Shown: positions 40,845 through 49,045 of the stretch, piece by piece
How the letters are laid out: each line of letters opens with the position of its first letter
Numbering within the stretch: position 1 is the first letter of the stretch
NCBI GenBank assembly: GCA_934757845.1
Contig: CAKVLQ010000002.1
Coordinates: forward strand, 1-64,000
Length of the DNA stretch: 64,000 nucleotides
Direction: 5' to 3'
From: an uncultured Clostridia bacterium
Lineage (GTDB): Bacteria; Bacillota; Clostridia; Christensenellales; UBA1242
Program-made: the position numbers and the translations under genes
The notes under the pieces: generated by a model
The model's database searches: none
Told to the model about the DNA's origin: nothing
What the model saw: the letters and a program-made list of their open reading frames with translations, nothing else

Positions 40845-42125
40845 ATGAATTACACAAAAGAATTATTAGAAAAAAACAAAGTTAAATTTGTGGTTACCAC
40901 ATCAAAAGAAGAATGGGAACATTGTTTGGAACATTCGTTTGAACATAACAAAGACAAATATACTGTTCAAGGTTTTAGAAAAGGCAAAGCACCAAGACAT
41001 ATTATTGAAAAAAATTATGGCGAATATGTTTTTTATGACGATGCAATTAATCACGCATTTGGTCATAACTATTCTGAAATCTTGGAAAAAGAAAAAGATG
41101 TTGAACCTATTGCAAGCCCAAGCGTAAATATTCTTGATTTTAAAGATGGTTTGAAATATGAAATTACAGTTGAAGTTAAACCTGAAGTAATTTTGGGTGA
41201 ATATAAAAACCTAGAAATTAAACAAGAAAAAGTTGAAGTTAAAAAAGAAGAAATTGATGCAGAACTTGCTCTTGCACAAGACAAAGCATCAAGGCTTATA
41301 GTTGCCAATCGAGAAGTTAGAAATGGCGACACTGCAACAATAGATTTCTGCGGAAGCCGTGATGGTGTTAAGTTTGCTGGCGGAGAAGCAAAAGACTATG
41401 ATTTGGTTATTGGTTCACACAGTTTTATTGACAACTTTGAAGAACAACTTATTGGCATGAAAAAGGGCGAAACAAAAACTATTACTGTAAAATTCCCAGA
41501 TAACTATATGGAAGAAAGTTTGAAAGGAAAAGATGCTCAATTTGAAGTTACAATTAAAGAAGTAAGAGAAAAACAACTTCCAGAACTTGATGACGAATTT
41601 GCAAAAAATTATAGCGAATTTGAAACTTTGGAAGAATATAAAAAAGACATTGAAAAAACTTTGATTTCTGAAAAAGAAAAACAAGCAAAATATAAGGCTG
41701 AAAATGAACTTATTGACAAAATTACAGACCTTTCAACTTGTGAAATTAGTGAAACTTTGATTGAAAAACAAATAGACGAGTTTGTTCAAGATTTTGAATA
41801 TAGATTAATGTATCAAGGATTGAAACTTGATGATTATTTAAAACACATGAACACAACAATGAAAGAACTTCGAGATTCAAGACGAGAAGATGCAATAAAA
41901 ACAGCAAAAACGAAACTTGTTTTGGAAGAAATAATTAAAAAAGAAAAAATTGAAGTTAGTGAAGAAGAACTTAATCAAAAACTTATTGAAATGAGCGAAG
42001 CAAGGAACATTAAACTTGAAGATTTCAAAAAAGGTTTAAGTGAAGAATTCTTTAACCGAATTTACGGACAAATGATAAGCGACAAATTACTTGCTTTTTT
42101 GTGTCAAAACAATAAAATTGATTAG
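40845..42125 (+). CDS. tig: trigger factor
   Basis: Trigger factor binds L23 at the tunnel exit and shields nascent chains; it also has prolyl isomerase activity. The 426-residue protein has the ribosome-binding signature FRKGKAPRHIIEKNYG (about residues 44-59), a central FKBP domain (about 155-240, GDTATIDFCG through KGKDAQFEVTIKEV) and a long helical C-terminal domain. It precedes clpP and clpX in the widespread tig-clpP-clpX order. AAGGAG precedes the ATG. Confidence 0.96.
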   Translation: MNYTKELLEKNKVKFVVTTSKEEWEHCLEHSFEHNKDKYTVQGFRKGKAPRHIIEKNYGEYVFYDDAINHAFGHNYSEILEKEKDVEPIASPSVNILDFKDGLKYEITVEVKPEVILGEYKNLEIKQEKVEVKKEEIDAELALAQDKASRLIVANREVRNGDTATIDFCGSRDGVKFAGGEAKDYDLVIGSHSFIDNFEEQLIGMKKGETKTITVKFPDNYMEESLKGKDAQFEVTIKEVREKQLPELDDEFAKNYSEFETLEEYKKDIEKTLISEKEKQAKYKAENELIDKITDLSTCEISETLIEKQIDEFVQDFEYRLMYQGLKLDDYLKHMNTTMKELRDSRREDAIKTAKTKLVLEEIIKKEKIEVSEEELNQKLIEMSEARNIKLEDFKKGLSEEFFNRIYGQMISDKLLAFLCQNNKID

Positions 42126-42189
42126 TATAAATTTTTAAAATTTACTAATATTTATAATGATATAAAATTTAATTAAGGAGAAAATAATT

Positions 42190-42774
42190 ATGTTAGTTCC
42201 AATGGTTGTTGACCAAACAAGTGGTGGAGAAAGAAGTTATGACATCTATTCAAGACTTTTGGAAGACCGAATAATATTTATATCTGGCGAAATTAACACC
42301 GATGTTGCAAACCTTGTTATTGCTCAACTTTTGTTTTTGGAAGCAAAAAACAACAATAAAGATATTAGCCTTTATATCAACTCTCCGGGGGGAGAAGTTG
42401 ACGCAGGTCTTGCCATTTATGACACTATGAACTTTATAAAAAGCAAAGTTAATGTTATTTGTGTGGGTCTAGCGGCATCAATGGCGGCAGTTTTGCTTTC
42501 TAGTGGCGAAAAAGGTAAGAGATATGCTTTGCCTCATTCAAGAATAATGATTCATCAACCTCTTGGCGGGGCACAAGGTCAAGCAAGCGACATTAAAATT
42601 CAAGCCGAACAAATTTTAAAAATTAGGGATGTTATCAATGGAATTTTAAGCAAAAACACAGGCAAGTCTTTGGAAGAAATTGAAAAAGATACAAACCGTG
42701 ATTACTATTTAACTCCTGAAGAAGCCCTTAAATATGGTTTAATTGACGAAATTTTAGAAAAAAATAAATTATAG
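42190..42774 (+). CDS. clpP: ATP-dependent Clp protease proteolytic subunit
   Basis: ClpP forms the 14-subunit serine protease chamber. The 194-residue protein has DIYSRLLEDRIIFISGEI near the N-terminus, the catalytic Ser in GLAASMAAVLLSSG (about residue 97), the catalytic His in LPHSRIMIHQP (about 122) and the Asp in TNRDYYLTPEEA (about 172). It lies 8 bases before clpX, so the two are co-transcribed. AAGGAG precedes the ATG. Confidence 0.97.
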   Translation: MLVPMVVDQTSGGERSYDIYSRLLEDRIIFISGEINTDVANLVIAQLLFLEAKNNNKDISLYINSPGGEVDAGLAIYDTMNFIKSKVNVICVGLAASMAAVLLSSGEKGKRYALPHSRIMIHQPLGGAQGQASDIKIQAEQILKIRDVINGILSKNTGKSLEEIEKDTNRDYYLTPEEALKYGLIDEILEKNKL

Positions 42775-42782
42775 GAGATTTT

Positions 42783-44060
42783 ATGCAGAAAAGCGATTTC
42801 AAATGTTCTTTTTGTGGTGCTGTTCAAAGTGAAGACAACAGCCTTATTGCAAGCCCTGACGGACAAAGTTTTATTTGTGCAACTTGCATTGGAATTTGCA
42901 ACGAAATTGTAAAAACCAACATAAAAGCAAAGCCTGAAGCCAAACTTAAACTTATAAAACCTATGGAAATAAAAAAGCATCTTGACGATTTTATTATTGG
43001 TCAAGAAGATGCAAAAAAAGCAATAAGCGTTGCTGTTTATAATCATTATAAACGAATTAACTATAATATTGATAACAACATAAAAGCAAACAAGAAAAAC
43101 GATAAGGTTGAACTTGAAAAAAGCAATGTTTTGCTTGTTGGTCCAACTGGTTGCGGAAAAACATTAATTGCACGAACTCTTGCCAAAATTTTGAATGTTC
43201 CATTTGCTCAATGTGATGCAACAACTTTAACCGAAGCAGGATATATTGGTGATGATGTTGAAACTTTGCTTCAAAAACTTTTGCAAAATGCCGATTATGA
43301 TGTTAAGCGTGCTGAAATGGGCATAGTTTATATTGACGAAATTGACAAATTAAGCAAAAAGACAGACCGAAAAAGCAATTTGAAAGACCCAAGCGGAGAA
43401 GGTGTGCAACAAGCACTTTTGAAAATTTTGGAAGGAAGCGTTTGCAATGTTCCAGGTCCTGGTGGCAGAAAAAATGGATATAATGACGGCGTTTCAATGG
43501 ATACTTCAAACATATTGTTTATTTGTGGCGGAGCATTTGTTGGATTAAACAAAATTATTGAAGACCGAACAACAAACAAATATCTTGGTTTTGTTGAAAA
43601 TGTTGAAGCAAAAAATTCCGAAGTTATCAAAAAAATTCAGCCTGAAGACCTTATGAAATTTGGCATGATTCCAGAATTTATTGGAAGAATTCCAGTAACC
43701 GTTGGTCTTGATGAACTTGACGAAAATGCGTTGGTTAGCATTTTAACCAAACCAAAAAATGCTATTATAAAACAATATAAAGAAATGTTTAATATGGACG
43801 GAATTAGTCTTGAATTTTCTGACGAAGCATTAAAAAATGTTGCAAAAAAAGCAATCGAACTTAAAGCGGGTGCAAGGGGATTAAGAACAATTCTTGAAGA
43901 CGATATGCTTGATGTTATGTTTTCATCGCCAAGCAACAAAAAAATTAAAGCAATAAATATGAAATATAACAGCAAAACAAAAAAGGTTGAACCAGAATAT
44001 ATAGAAAAAGTTGACGAAGAGCCACAAATTATTGAGGAAAACAAAAAAGCAACTATATAA
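42783..44060 (+). CDS. clpX: Clp protease ATPase subunit ClpX
   Basis: ClpX unfolds substrates and feeds them to ClpP. The 425-residue protein has the N-terminal zinc-binding domain (CSFC...CATC, about residues 6-38), the AAA+ Walker A GPTGCGKT (about 120-127), Walker B VYIDEIDK (about 182-189), the GFVENVEAK region and the C-terminal small domain with AGARGLRTILE. The GYVG pore loop is represented by EAGYIGDDVE. AGGAG precedes the ATG. Confidence 0.97.
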   Translation: MQKSDFKCSFCGAVQSEDNSLIASPDGQSFICATCIGICNEIVKTNIKAKPEAKLKLIKPMEIKKHLDDFIIGQEDAKKAISVAVYNHYKRINYNIDNNIKANKKNDKVELEKSNVLLVGPTGCGKTLIARTLAKILNVPFAQCDATTLTEAGYIGDDVETLLQKLLQNADYDVKRAEMGIVYIDEIDKLSKKTDRKSNLKDPSGEGVQQALLKILEGSVCNVPGPGGRKNGYNDGVSMDTSNILFICGGAFVGLNKIIEDRTTNKYLGFVENVEAKNSEVIKKIQPEDLMKFGMIPEFIGRIPVTVGLDELDENALVSILTKPKNAIIKQYKEMFNMDGISLEFSDEALKNVAKKAIELKAGARGLRTILEDDMLDVMFSSPSNKKIKAINMKYNSKTKKVEPEYIEKVDEEPQIIEENKKATI

Positions 44061-44062
44061 TT

Positions 44063-44094
44063 AAAAAATGATGATATAAAATCATCATTTTTTT
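44063..44094 (+). terminator. terminator of tig-clpP-clpX
   Basis: AATGATGAT (44067-44075), 5-base loop, ATCATCATT (44081-44089), flanked by A and T runs. Confidence 0.85.
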
Positions 44095-44118
44095 AATTTT
44101 CACAAATAAATTTTTATT

Positions 44119-44146
44119 AAAAAAACCACTTAAATAAGTGGTTTTT
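44119..44146 (-). terminator. terminator of the gene at 44158-44580
   Basis: ACCACTTA AA TAAGTGGT (44125-44142), with A runs on the plus strand giving a minus-strand T tract. T on the plus strand makes it potentially bidirectional. Confidence 0.8.
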
Positions 44147-44157
44147 GTTAAATTTAA

Positions 44158-44580
44158 CTATTTTGCAAAGATAATTTCGTCATTTTTGTGGTGAACTTTA
44201 TGAACAAAATCTTTTGCAGCATACCATTTCTTTTCGTTGTGCATATTTTCATTAAAATATTTAGCAACAAAAGCGGCATATTCTTTAACATCTTCTGGTC
44301 GTTCTTTAATTCTTAAACTATGAGCATAAACCCAGAATGGTTTTGGGTTGAACACAAACAAATCGTGTTCTTTCAAACTTTCACTCAAAACTGGGTAAGT
44401 TTTTCCGTCCAAAATATCAAGATATTCACTGTCGTTAAGTTTATAGAAAAGTCTAAAACCAAGTTTGTTATAGTGAGCAGTTTCAAGACCTGTGCCTTGT
44501 TCAGCATTTTCTTCATGAAGAACAACTCTAACTCTTGTTACAAATAAATTTCCACCATCAAGTAATTTTTGTTTTTTCAT
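44158..44580 (-). CDS. conserved-looking soluble protein, unknown
   Basis: The 140-residue protein (MKKQKLLDGGNLFVTRVRVV) has no membrane segment or known motif. It is rich in aromatic residues (FVFNPKPFWVYAHS, KKWYAAKDFVH) and looks like a compact globular domain. The start at 44580 is chosen because AAAGGAG lies 8 bases upstream; an ATG two codons earlier is too close to that site. A consensus promoter and its own terminator make it monocistronic. Confidence 0.7.
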   Translation of the reverse strand: MKKQKLLDGGNLFVTRVRVVLHEENAEQGTGLETAHYNKLGFRLFYKLNDSEYLDILDGKTYPVLSESLKEHDLFVFNPKPFWVYAHSLRIKERPEDVKEYAAFVAKYFNENMHNEKKWYAAKDFVHKVHHKNDEIIFAK

Positions 44581-44607
44581 ATTCATTTCTCCTTTAAATT
44601 TGTTAAA

Positions 44608-44636
44608 ATTATACAACGAACTTTTTTAGTTGTCAA
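44608..44636 (-). promoter_or_regulatory. consensus promoter of the gene at 44158-44580
   Basis: On the minus strand, perfect TTGACA (44636-44631), 17-bp spacer, perfect TATAAT (44613-44608). Confidence 0.88.
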
Positions 44637-44746
44637 TACCTAATTTTAAATATTTTTTGCTTTTTTTAAAAAAAATATTATTAAATGTTTAAATATTTTA
44701 ATGTAAAAAATTTTAAAAAAATATTCAAAAAATTTTAATTTTTCTG

Positions 44747-44775
44747 TTGCAAATTTCGCATAATATAAATATAAT
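44747..44775 (+). promoter_or_regulatory. promoter of the patatin-like gene (leaderless)
   Basis: TTGCAA (44747-44752), 17-bp spacer, TATAAT (44770-44775), then 6 bases (ATTTGC) to the ATG. Confidence 0.8.
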
Positions 44776-44781
44776 ATTTGC

Positions 44782-45657
44782 ATGGAAATTGATAATTTGG
44801 AAAATAAACCTAAAATTGGTGTTGCTTTGGGCGGGGGCGGAATGTGTGGCATTGCACACATTGGCTTTTTGCAAGGCTTGATAGAAAACGGTATTGAAAT
44901 TGATATGATTTCGGGCATAAGCATGGGGGCTATTGTTGGCGGGCTTTATGCAAGCGGAATGGATATTTACGACATAGAAAAACTAGCCAAAAAAATTGCA
45001 AAAAAAGATGTTATTGAACTTAACTATTTTAAAATGCTAAAAGAAGGCGTTGTTTCAGGCAAAAAAATTGAAAGATTTTTGTCAAGACACTTAATAACTA
45101 AAAATATTGAAGATGCCAAAATAAAATTTATGGCTGGTGCGTGCGATTTAAAAAAAGGTAAGTTGTTTTATTTTGAAAATGGAAGTTTTGCAACGGCATT
45201 GCGGGCATCAAGTGCAATTCCCGCACTAATTCCGCCAGTTTTTGCAAATGGAACTTGTTATGTTGATGGTGGAACTTGTGAAAATGTGCCTTTTAATGTT
45301 TTAAGACAAAAAGGTTGTGATGTTGTTATTGCGGTTGATTGCATGGACGATTATCAAAAAGACACTCTTCCAAAAGGAAGCATTAACACACTTGCTTATG
45401 CTATGGAAGTTATGCAACATGAACTTATTGTGCTAAACAAAAAAACAAACAAAAAAAATTATGATATATATTGCTATGATGTAACCAAAGGTGTAAATCA
45501 CATGGACACAGATTTCAAACAAATTCCAAATTTGATTGAAAGTGGCAAGAAATGTGCACAAAAATATGCCAAAAAAATAAAAAAAATTATCGAAAAAAGA
45601 AAAATTTGCGAAAAACACTTGATTATTAATGAAGATTGTGATATGATTAAATGTTAA
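44782..45657 (+). CDS. patatin-like phospholipase (RssA/YlbK type)
   Basis: A predicted serine acyl hydrolase on lipids. The 291-residue protein has the oxyanion motif GVALGGGGMCG (about residues 13-23), the nucleophile GISMG (about 49-53) and the catalytic Asp in YVDGGTCENVPF (about residue 165). It has no signal peptide and is expected to be cytoplasmic or membrane-associated. The C-terminal 30 residues are Lys-rich with several Cys. It is predicted leaderless. L19 follows after 64 bases with no terminator seen, so some read-through is likely. Confidence 0.88.
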   Translation: MEIDNLENKPKIGVALGGGGMCGIAHIGFLQGLIENGIEIDMISGISMGAIVGGLYASGMDIYDIEKLAKKIAKKDVIELNYFKMLKEGVVSGKKIERFLSRHLITKNIEDAKIKFMAGACDLKKGKLFYFENGSFATALRASSAIPALIPPVFANGTCYVDGGTCENVPFNVLRQKGCDVVIAVDCMDDYQKDTLPKGSINTLAYAMEVMQHELIVLNKKTNKKNYDIYCYDVTKGVNHMDTDFKQIPNLIESGKKCAQKYAKKIKKIIEKRKICEKHLIINEDCDMIKC

Positions 45658-45721
45658 TTATGGTCAGTCCTCTGCAAACGGTGTATGAATGACTAGGTTA
45701 AAATTTAAAGGGGGGAACATT
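45658..45721 (+). promoter_or_regulatory. possible L19 leader RNA
   Basis: The short region before rplS holds GTCAGTC (about 45663) facing GACTAGG (about 45692), with AAACGGTGTATGAATGAC between. This is reminiscent of the ribosomal protein L19 leader known in Firmicutes. The match is from memory and weak. Confidence 0.35.
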
Positions 45722-46072
45722 ATGAACTTGGTTGATATTATCGAAAAAGAAAATATTAAAAAAGAAGTTCCAGACTTTAATATTGGTGATACCGTTAGAG
45801 TATTTGTAAAAGTTGTTGAAGGCGATAAAGAGCGTCTACAAGCATTTGAAGGCGTTGTTATTGCAAAAAGAAATGGCTCAATTCGAGAATCTTTTACAGT
45901 AAGAAGAATTTCTTATGGCGTTGGCGTTGAAAGAACATTCCCAATTCACTCTCCACGTATTGACCACATTGAAGTTGTAAGAACTGGTAAAGTTAGAAGA
46001 GCAAAACTTTATTATCTTCGTGATTTAACTGGCAAAGCAGCAAAAGTTAAAGAAGATATTACAAGAAGATAA
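45722..46072 (+). CDS. rplS: 50S ribosomal protein L19
   Basis: L19 lies at the 30S-50S interface. I start at ATG 45722 (MNLVDIIEKENIKKEVPDFN) after AAAGGGGGG; the frame is open upstream without a site. The 116-residue length, GDTVRVFVKVVEGDKERLQA (about residues 22-41), SFTVRRISYGVGVERTFPIH (about 60-79) and the LYYLRDLTGKAAKVKE end are canonical. Its usual partners rpsP, rimM and trmD are not here. A terminator follows. Confidence 0.96.
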   Translation: MNLVDIIEKENIKKEVPDFNIGDTVRVFVKVVEGDKERLQAFEGVVIAKRNGSIRESFTVRRISYGVGVERTFPIHSPRIDHIEVVRTGKVRRAKLYYLRDLTGKAAKVKEDITRR

Positions 46073-46080
46073 CAAATAGG

Positions 46081-46107
46081 CGAAGCAAAATGATGCTTCG
46101 TTTTTTT
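46081..46107 (+). terminator. terminator of rplS
   Basis: CGAAGCA (46081-46087) and TGCTTCG (46094-46100) followed by T7. Confidence 0.9.
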
Positions 46108-46192
46108 GTTTAAATTTTTTTTAAAATAATTAAATTATTTTAAAGCAAAACATAAAATAAGTTTTAAAAATTTTATAAAAATAAAAAAATAG

Positions 46193-46220
46193 TTGACAAA
46201 TTTTTTTGGCTGAATATAAT
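46193..46220 (+). promoter_or_regulatory. sigma-A promoter of rpsU
   Basis: TTGACA (46193-46198), 16-bp spacer, TATAAT (46215-46220). Confidence 0.85.
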
Positions 46221-46253
46221 ATTAATAGTTAAAAATAAAGGCGGGTGAAAAAG

Positions 46254-46430
46254 TTGTCAGTAGTTAAAGTTGGCGAAAATGAAAGCGTTGAAAGTGCTAT
46301 TAAGCGTTTTAAACGAAAATGTCAAAAAGATGGCATTATCGGCGATTTAAGAAAAAAAGAATTTTATGAAAAACCAAGCGTTAAACGAAAAAAGAAAGCC
46401 GAAAATGCAAGAAAAAGAAATGTAAAATAA
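46254..46430 (+). CDS. rpsU: 30S ribosomal protein S21 (TTG start)
   Basis: S21 binds late to the 30S platform near the anti-Shine-Dalgarno region. I place the start at the TTG at 46254 (MSVVKVGENESVESAIKRFK, 58 residues), matching the family start. The in-frame GTG at 46245 lies inside the ribosome-binding site AAAGGCGGGTGA and so cannot be used with it. The C-terminus is very basic (KPSVKRKKKAENARKRN), as usual. It has its own promoter and terminator. Confidence 0.92.
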   Translation: MSVVKVGENESVESAIKRFKRKCQKDGIIGDLRKKEFYEKPSVKRKKKAENARKRNVK

Positions 46431-46436
46431 TAAATC

Positions 46437-46464
46437 AAAAAAGTGCCATTGGCACTTTTTTTTT
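46437..46464 (+). terminator. terminator of rpsU
   Basis: AAGTGCC ATT GGCACTT (46441-46457), flanked by A and T runs. Confidence 0.9.
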
Positions 46465-46804
46465 ATTATAAAAAATATTAGCAAAATAAAAATAAAATAT
46501 TAAAAAGCAATAAAGTAAAAAAGTAGAGTATAAATTAGTTCAATTTAAATCTTTGTTTTTAGAAAATCTTATAATTATTTTTTTTAACAATAAATAGAAA
46601 ATTTATTTGAATAAAAAAAATAGATGAGCAGTAATCCACCCATCTATTCAATTATTATAACACATTTTATAAAAAAATCAAAACAAATTTCAAAGATTTT
46701 CAAATTTTTTTAAAATTTATAATTATACTTTTGAATATAAGATTAACATCTTTTTATCAAAAACAAAAAATACTTTTTTTAAAAATTAATTATATAAAAA
46801 TTTA
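46465..46804. other. gene-free AT-rich region
   Basis: I see no coding sequence. It holds only the minus-strand terminator at 46613-46648 and low-complexity A/T sequence, and is probably the 3' region of the gene at 46805. Confidence 0.5.
46613..46648 (-). terminator. minus-strand terminator, about 155 bases after the 46805 gene
   Basis: AATAGATG (46619-46626) and CATCTATT (46641-46648); on the minus strand the stem is followed by T8. Confidence 0.75.
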
Positions 46805-47428
46805 TTAATCAATTTTAACATCACCATTGTTAATTAGCATTTGAAGGGCATATAGCCTGCATTCATATTCGTTTCGAGTTAGCACGGTTTCTTGTGGGTT
46901 GGTTCTTCCAATGTGGTGAAGAAGATATTTTGTGCCAGTTGATTTTATAGCCCGTTTATATAAATTATTTTTAAGGCAACTTAAATAAAGTTCGTCCAAA
47001 AAATTTTGATATTCGGTTTTGTGTCTGTCGATTTCTTTTCCACAAAACCAAAGTTTTCCATTGTTTCCCCAAAAGTCAAAATTGTTTGATGCTCTTGTGT
47101 GATAAGCATCAACACCAGCATAACTAAAAACCAATTTTTGAGTTTTTTTGTTTTTATATTTTATGCCTTGCAAAACACTTTCAATCGAACTTACTTTTTT
47201 ACCCATAAACTTAAATTTGTAAGGAAATAGGTTTGACAAAACACGGCTAATTGAAGTTTTTGACGAATATTTTATATTAATAAAGTTTTCTGTTTCTGAA
47301 ACTATAACTCCATTTTCGTCTTCACATACTTCATTTTCAAGAAAAATTTTTCCGTCTTTTTGGAAAATTTCTTTTGGCTTAAATTGATTTTTATATTCTT
47401 TAAATTTTTGCAATAATTTTTTGTTCAT
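46805..47428 (-). CDS. possible NADAR/YbiA-fold protein
   Basis: The 207-residue protein starts at 47428 after AAAAGGAAG; the open frame upstream lacks a site. The middle resembles the NADAR (YbiA/RibX) fold: LSNLFPYKFKFMGKKVSSIE (about residues 68-87, like the family's LSNFYP...G...SVE) and ESVLQGIKY, with the conserved Glu. The end, GRTNPQETVLTRNEYECRLY, sits where NADAR proteins have N.LG..LM. NADAR enzymes are N-glycosidases acting on riboflavin-pathway intermediates or on ADP-ribosyl groups, including DNA ADP-ribosylation (DarT antidotes). No DarT-like gene lies beside it. The fold call is tentative. Confidence 0.5.
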   Translation of the reverse strand: MNKKLLQKFKEYKNQFKPKEIFQKDGKIFLENEVCEDENGVIVSETENFINIKYSSKTSISRVLSNLFPYKFKFMGKKVSSIESVLQGIKYKNKKTQKLVFSYAGVDAYHTRASNNFDFWGNNGKLWFCGKEIDRHKTEYQNFLDELYLSCLKNNLYKRAIKSTGTKYLLHHIGRTNPQETVLTRNEYECRLYALQMLINNGDVKID

Positions 47429-47850
47429 TTTTTTACTTCCTTTTGAAATAATTATGGTTATTTTAACAAATAAATACAAAAAATAACAAATAAATTTTAT
47501 AATATTTTGTAGAATTTGATTTTAAAAAGTGTTTTCCAAAATCTTTTTGTTATTTTTGTGTGTTTAATGCAAATTTTGATAAATAAACATAAAAAAATCA
47601 AGGTTTTGAAAGTTTATTATATTAAAAAGCAATTAAACAAACTTTTTGGTCAAATAAAATAATTTGGGCTCAATAAATTGGATAAAACAAAGATAAAAAA
47701 AGATTATTGAATAATAACATTGTTTTTTATATTTTTAAACGCTTTTTGCTCTAAAAACTTCGGTTTTTAACTTATTTTGCTAGCATTAACAAAAATGCTT
47801 TTTTGTGGTTTATAATCTAAATGTTTTAAAAACAAAAGGAGAAAAAGATT
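47429..47850. other. gene-free region between divergent genes
   Basis: About 420 AT-rich bases with no coding sequence. I see a TAAAAAC TTCG GTTTTTA hairpin (about 47754-47770), an intrinsic-terminator-like AGCATT AACAAA AATGCT T6 (47782-47804) and a TATAAT (47811-47816) serving the gene at 47851. Confidence 0.5.
47782..47804 (+). terminator. orphan terminator-like hairpin upstream of the 47851 gene
   Basis: AGCATT (47782-47787) and AATGCT (47794-47799) with a T run. No gene ends just upstream on the plus strand, so it may end a small transcript. Confidence 0.55.
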
Positions 47851-48252
47851 ATGAAAAACAAAAACAAAAGTGTGCTTAAGGAATTGATAATGAGCGCAAA
47901 AACAAGATTAAAAAATCACGATTATGGAACGGTTGACTATAACCGAGAAAGCAAGAAAAATGATAAGATAAAAACAAATCATGTTTTAAGAATTCTTGCT
48001 AGCAGTGAATTTAAAAGTGCTGATATTGAATATAGAAGCATATCGACCAAAGAAGATGAAATTTTTAATCAAAAGGTTATTGATTTGCTAACAACAAATC
48101 CAAACACAATAAGCCCACTTGCTGAACTTATTGACTATTCAAAATACAAAAATTTATCCGACACCGAAAAGCAAAATTACATTCTTAATTTAAGTGAAAA
48201 ATATGTTAAAATTAGGCAAGATTTTGAACGAAAACAAGCATTAAAATTTTAA
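47851..48252 (+). CDS. small soluble protein, unknown
   Basis: The 133-residue protein is Lys/Asn-rich and predicted helical, with no membrane segment and no known motif (LKELIMSAKTRLKNHDYGTV, NPNTISPLAELIDYSKYKNL). It starts after AAAAGGAG with TATAAT 35 bases before. The next gene has its own promoter, so it is probably alone. Confidence 0.65.
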   Translation: MKNKNKSVLKELIMSAKTRLKNHDYGTVDYNRESKKNDKIKTNHVLRILASSEFKSADIEYRSISTKEDEIFNQKVIDLLTTNPNTISPLAELIDYSKYKNLSDTEKQNYILNLSEKYVKIRQDFERKQALKF

Positions 48253-48311
48253 TTTAACATTTTAAAAAAATTTGTTTTTTGTTAACAAAAAATGGAAAAA
48301 TATAAAAACAT

Positions 48312-48340
48312 TTGACAAAAGGAAATATATTTTATACACT
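48312..48340 (+). promoter_or_regulatory. sigma-A promoter of the membrane protein gene at 48360
   Basis: TTGACA (48312-48317), 17-bp spacer, TACACT (48335-48340). Confidence 0.8.
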
Positions 48341-48359
48341 ATTATACATAGGAGTTAAA

Positions 48360-48983
48360 ATGTATTTCTTTTTTATTTTTCTTGCGATTTTTGCAATTAT
48401 AGGAATAAATTTAATATTAGATTTTTCGTTTATAACCGCACTAAATTTGCTTATTAGTTTTGCTATTGTTTTGCTTCCGTCTTTGCCACTTGCAATTTTA
48501 ATAAGGTTTATGCCAAAAAGTTGGTTTGACTATAACAAACGAATTTATCATGTTACTGAATTTGAAAAAAATTTCTTGGTTAAACTTGGAATAAGAAAAT
48601 GGAAAGACAAAATTCCCGATTTGGGAAACACGGTTAAATTCAAAAAAGACAAACTTGACAGTTCAAAAAACATTGATTATCTTAAAAGGTTTATAACCGA
48701 AACTTGCTATGCTGAAATCTTGCATATCTTTTGCATCATTTTTGCTTTTTTAAGTTTAATTTTTGTGCCAAAACAAATGCTTCTTACAATGGCACTTCCA
48801 GTTGCAATAATTTATTCACTTATAAATGTTCCTTCAATATTAATTCAAAGATACAATCGTCCAAGGCTTATAAAACAACTAACAAGGCTTGAAAGGAACA
48901 AAGTTGTTTTAAGTTCGCAAAATTTGGAACAATCAGAATCTGAAAATAATGAAGTTGACAGTTTTGGGCAACAAAATATTTAA
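48360..48983 (+). CDS. membrane protein, unknown
   Basis: The 207-residue protein starts at 48360 (MYFFFIFLAIFAIIGIN) after TAGGAG; a longer open frame begins inside the promoter. There are two N-terminal spans (about residues 2-20 and 30-50), a soluble loop with YHVTEFEKNFLVKLGIRKWK (about 65-84), a second hydrophobic pair (about 120-165) and a polar tail. The loop (YHVTEFEKNFLVKLGIRKWKDKLP-like) recalls glycosyl-4,4'-diaponeurosporenoate acyltransferase-type CrtO proteins, but the identity is unproven. Confidence 0.6.
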   Translation: MYFFFIFLAIFAIIGINLILDFSFITALNLLISFAIVLLPSLPLAILIRFMPKSWFDYNKRIYHVTEFEKNFLVKLGIRKWKDKIPDLGNTVKFKKDKLDSSKNIDYLKRFITETCYAEILHIFCIIFAFLSLIFVPKQMLLTMALPVAIIYSLINVPSILIQRYNRPRLIKQLTRLERNKVVLSSQNLEQSESENNEVDSFGQQNI

Positions 48984-48990
48984 CTTTTTG

Positions 48991-49021
48991 AAAAAGATAT
49001 TTTAAATAAATATCTTTTTTT
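48991..49021 (+). terminator. terminator after the membrane protein gene
   Basis: AAAAAGATA (48991-48999) and TATCTTTTT (49011-49019) with further T. The pcrA -10 starts 13 bases later. Confidence 0.8.
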
Positions 49022-49030
49022 GTTTGGATA

Positions 49031-49039
49031 TGATATAAT
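49031..49039 (+). promoter_or_regulatory. extended -10 promoter of pcrA (leaderless)
   Basis: TGATATAAT; the hexamer ends 6 bases (AAAGCC) before the ATG at 49046. No clear -35. Confidence 0.65.
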
Positions 49040-49045
49040 AAAGCC

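Noticed and set aside
42705..43046. 113-codon frame antisense to the clpP/clpX junction
   Set aside because: It overlaps two well-conserved genes and shows no recognisable protein pattern.
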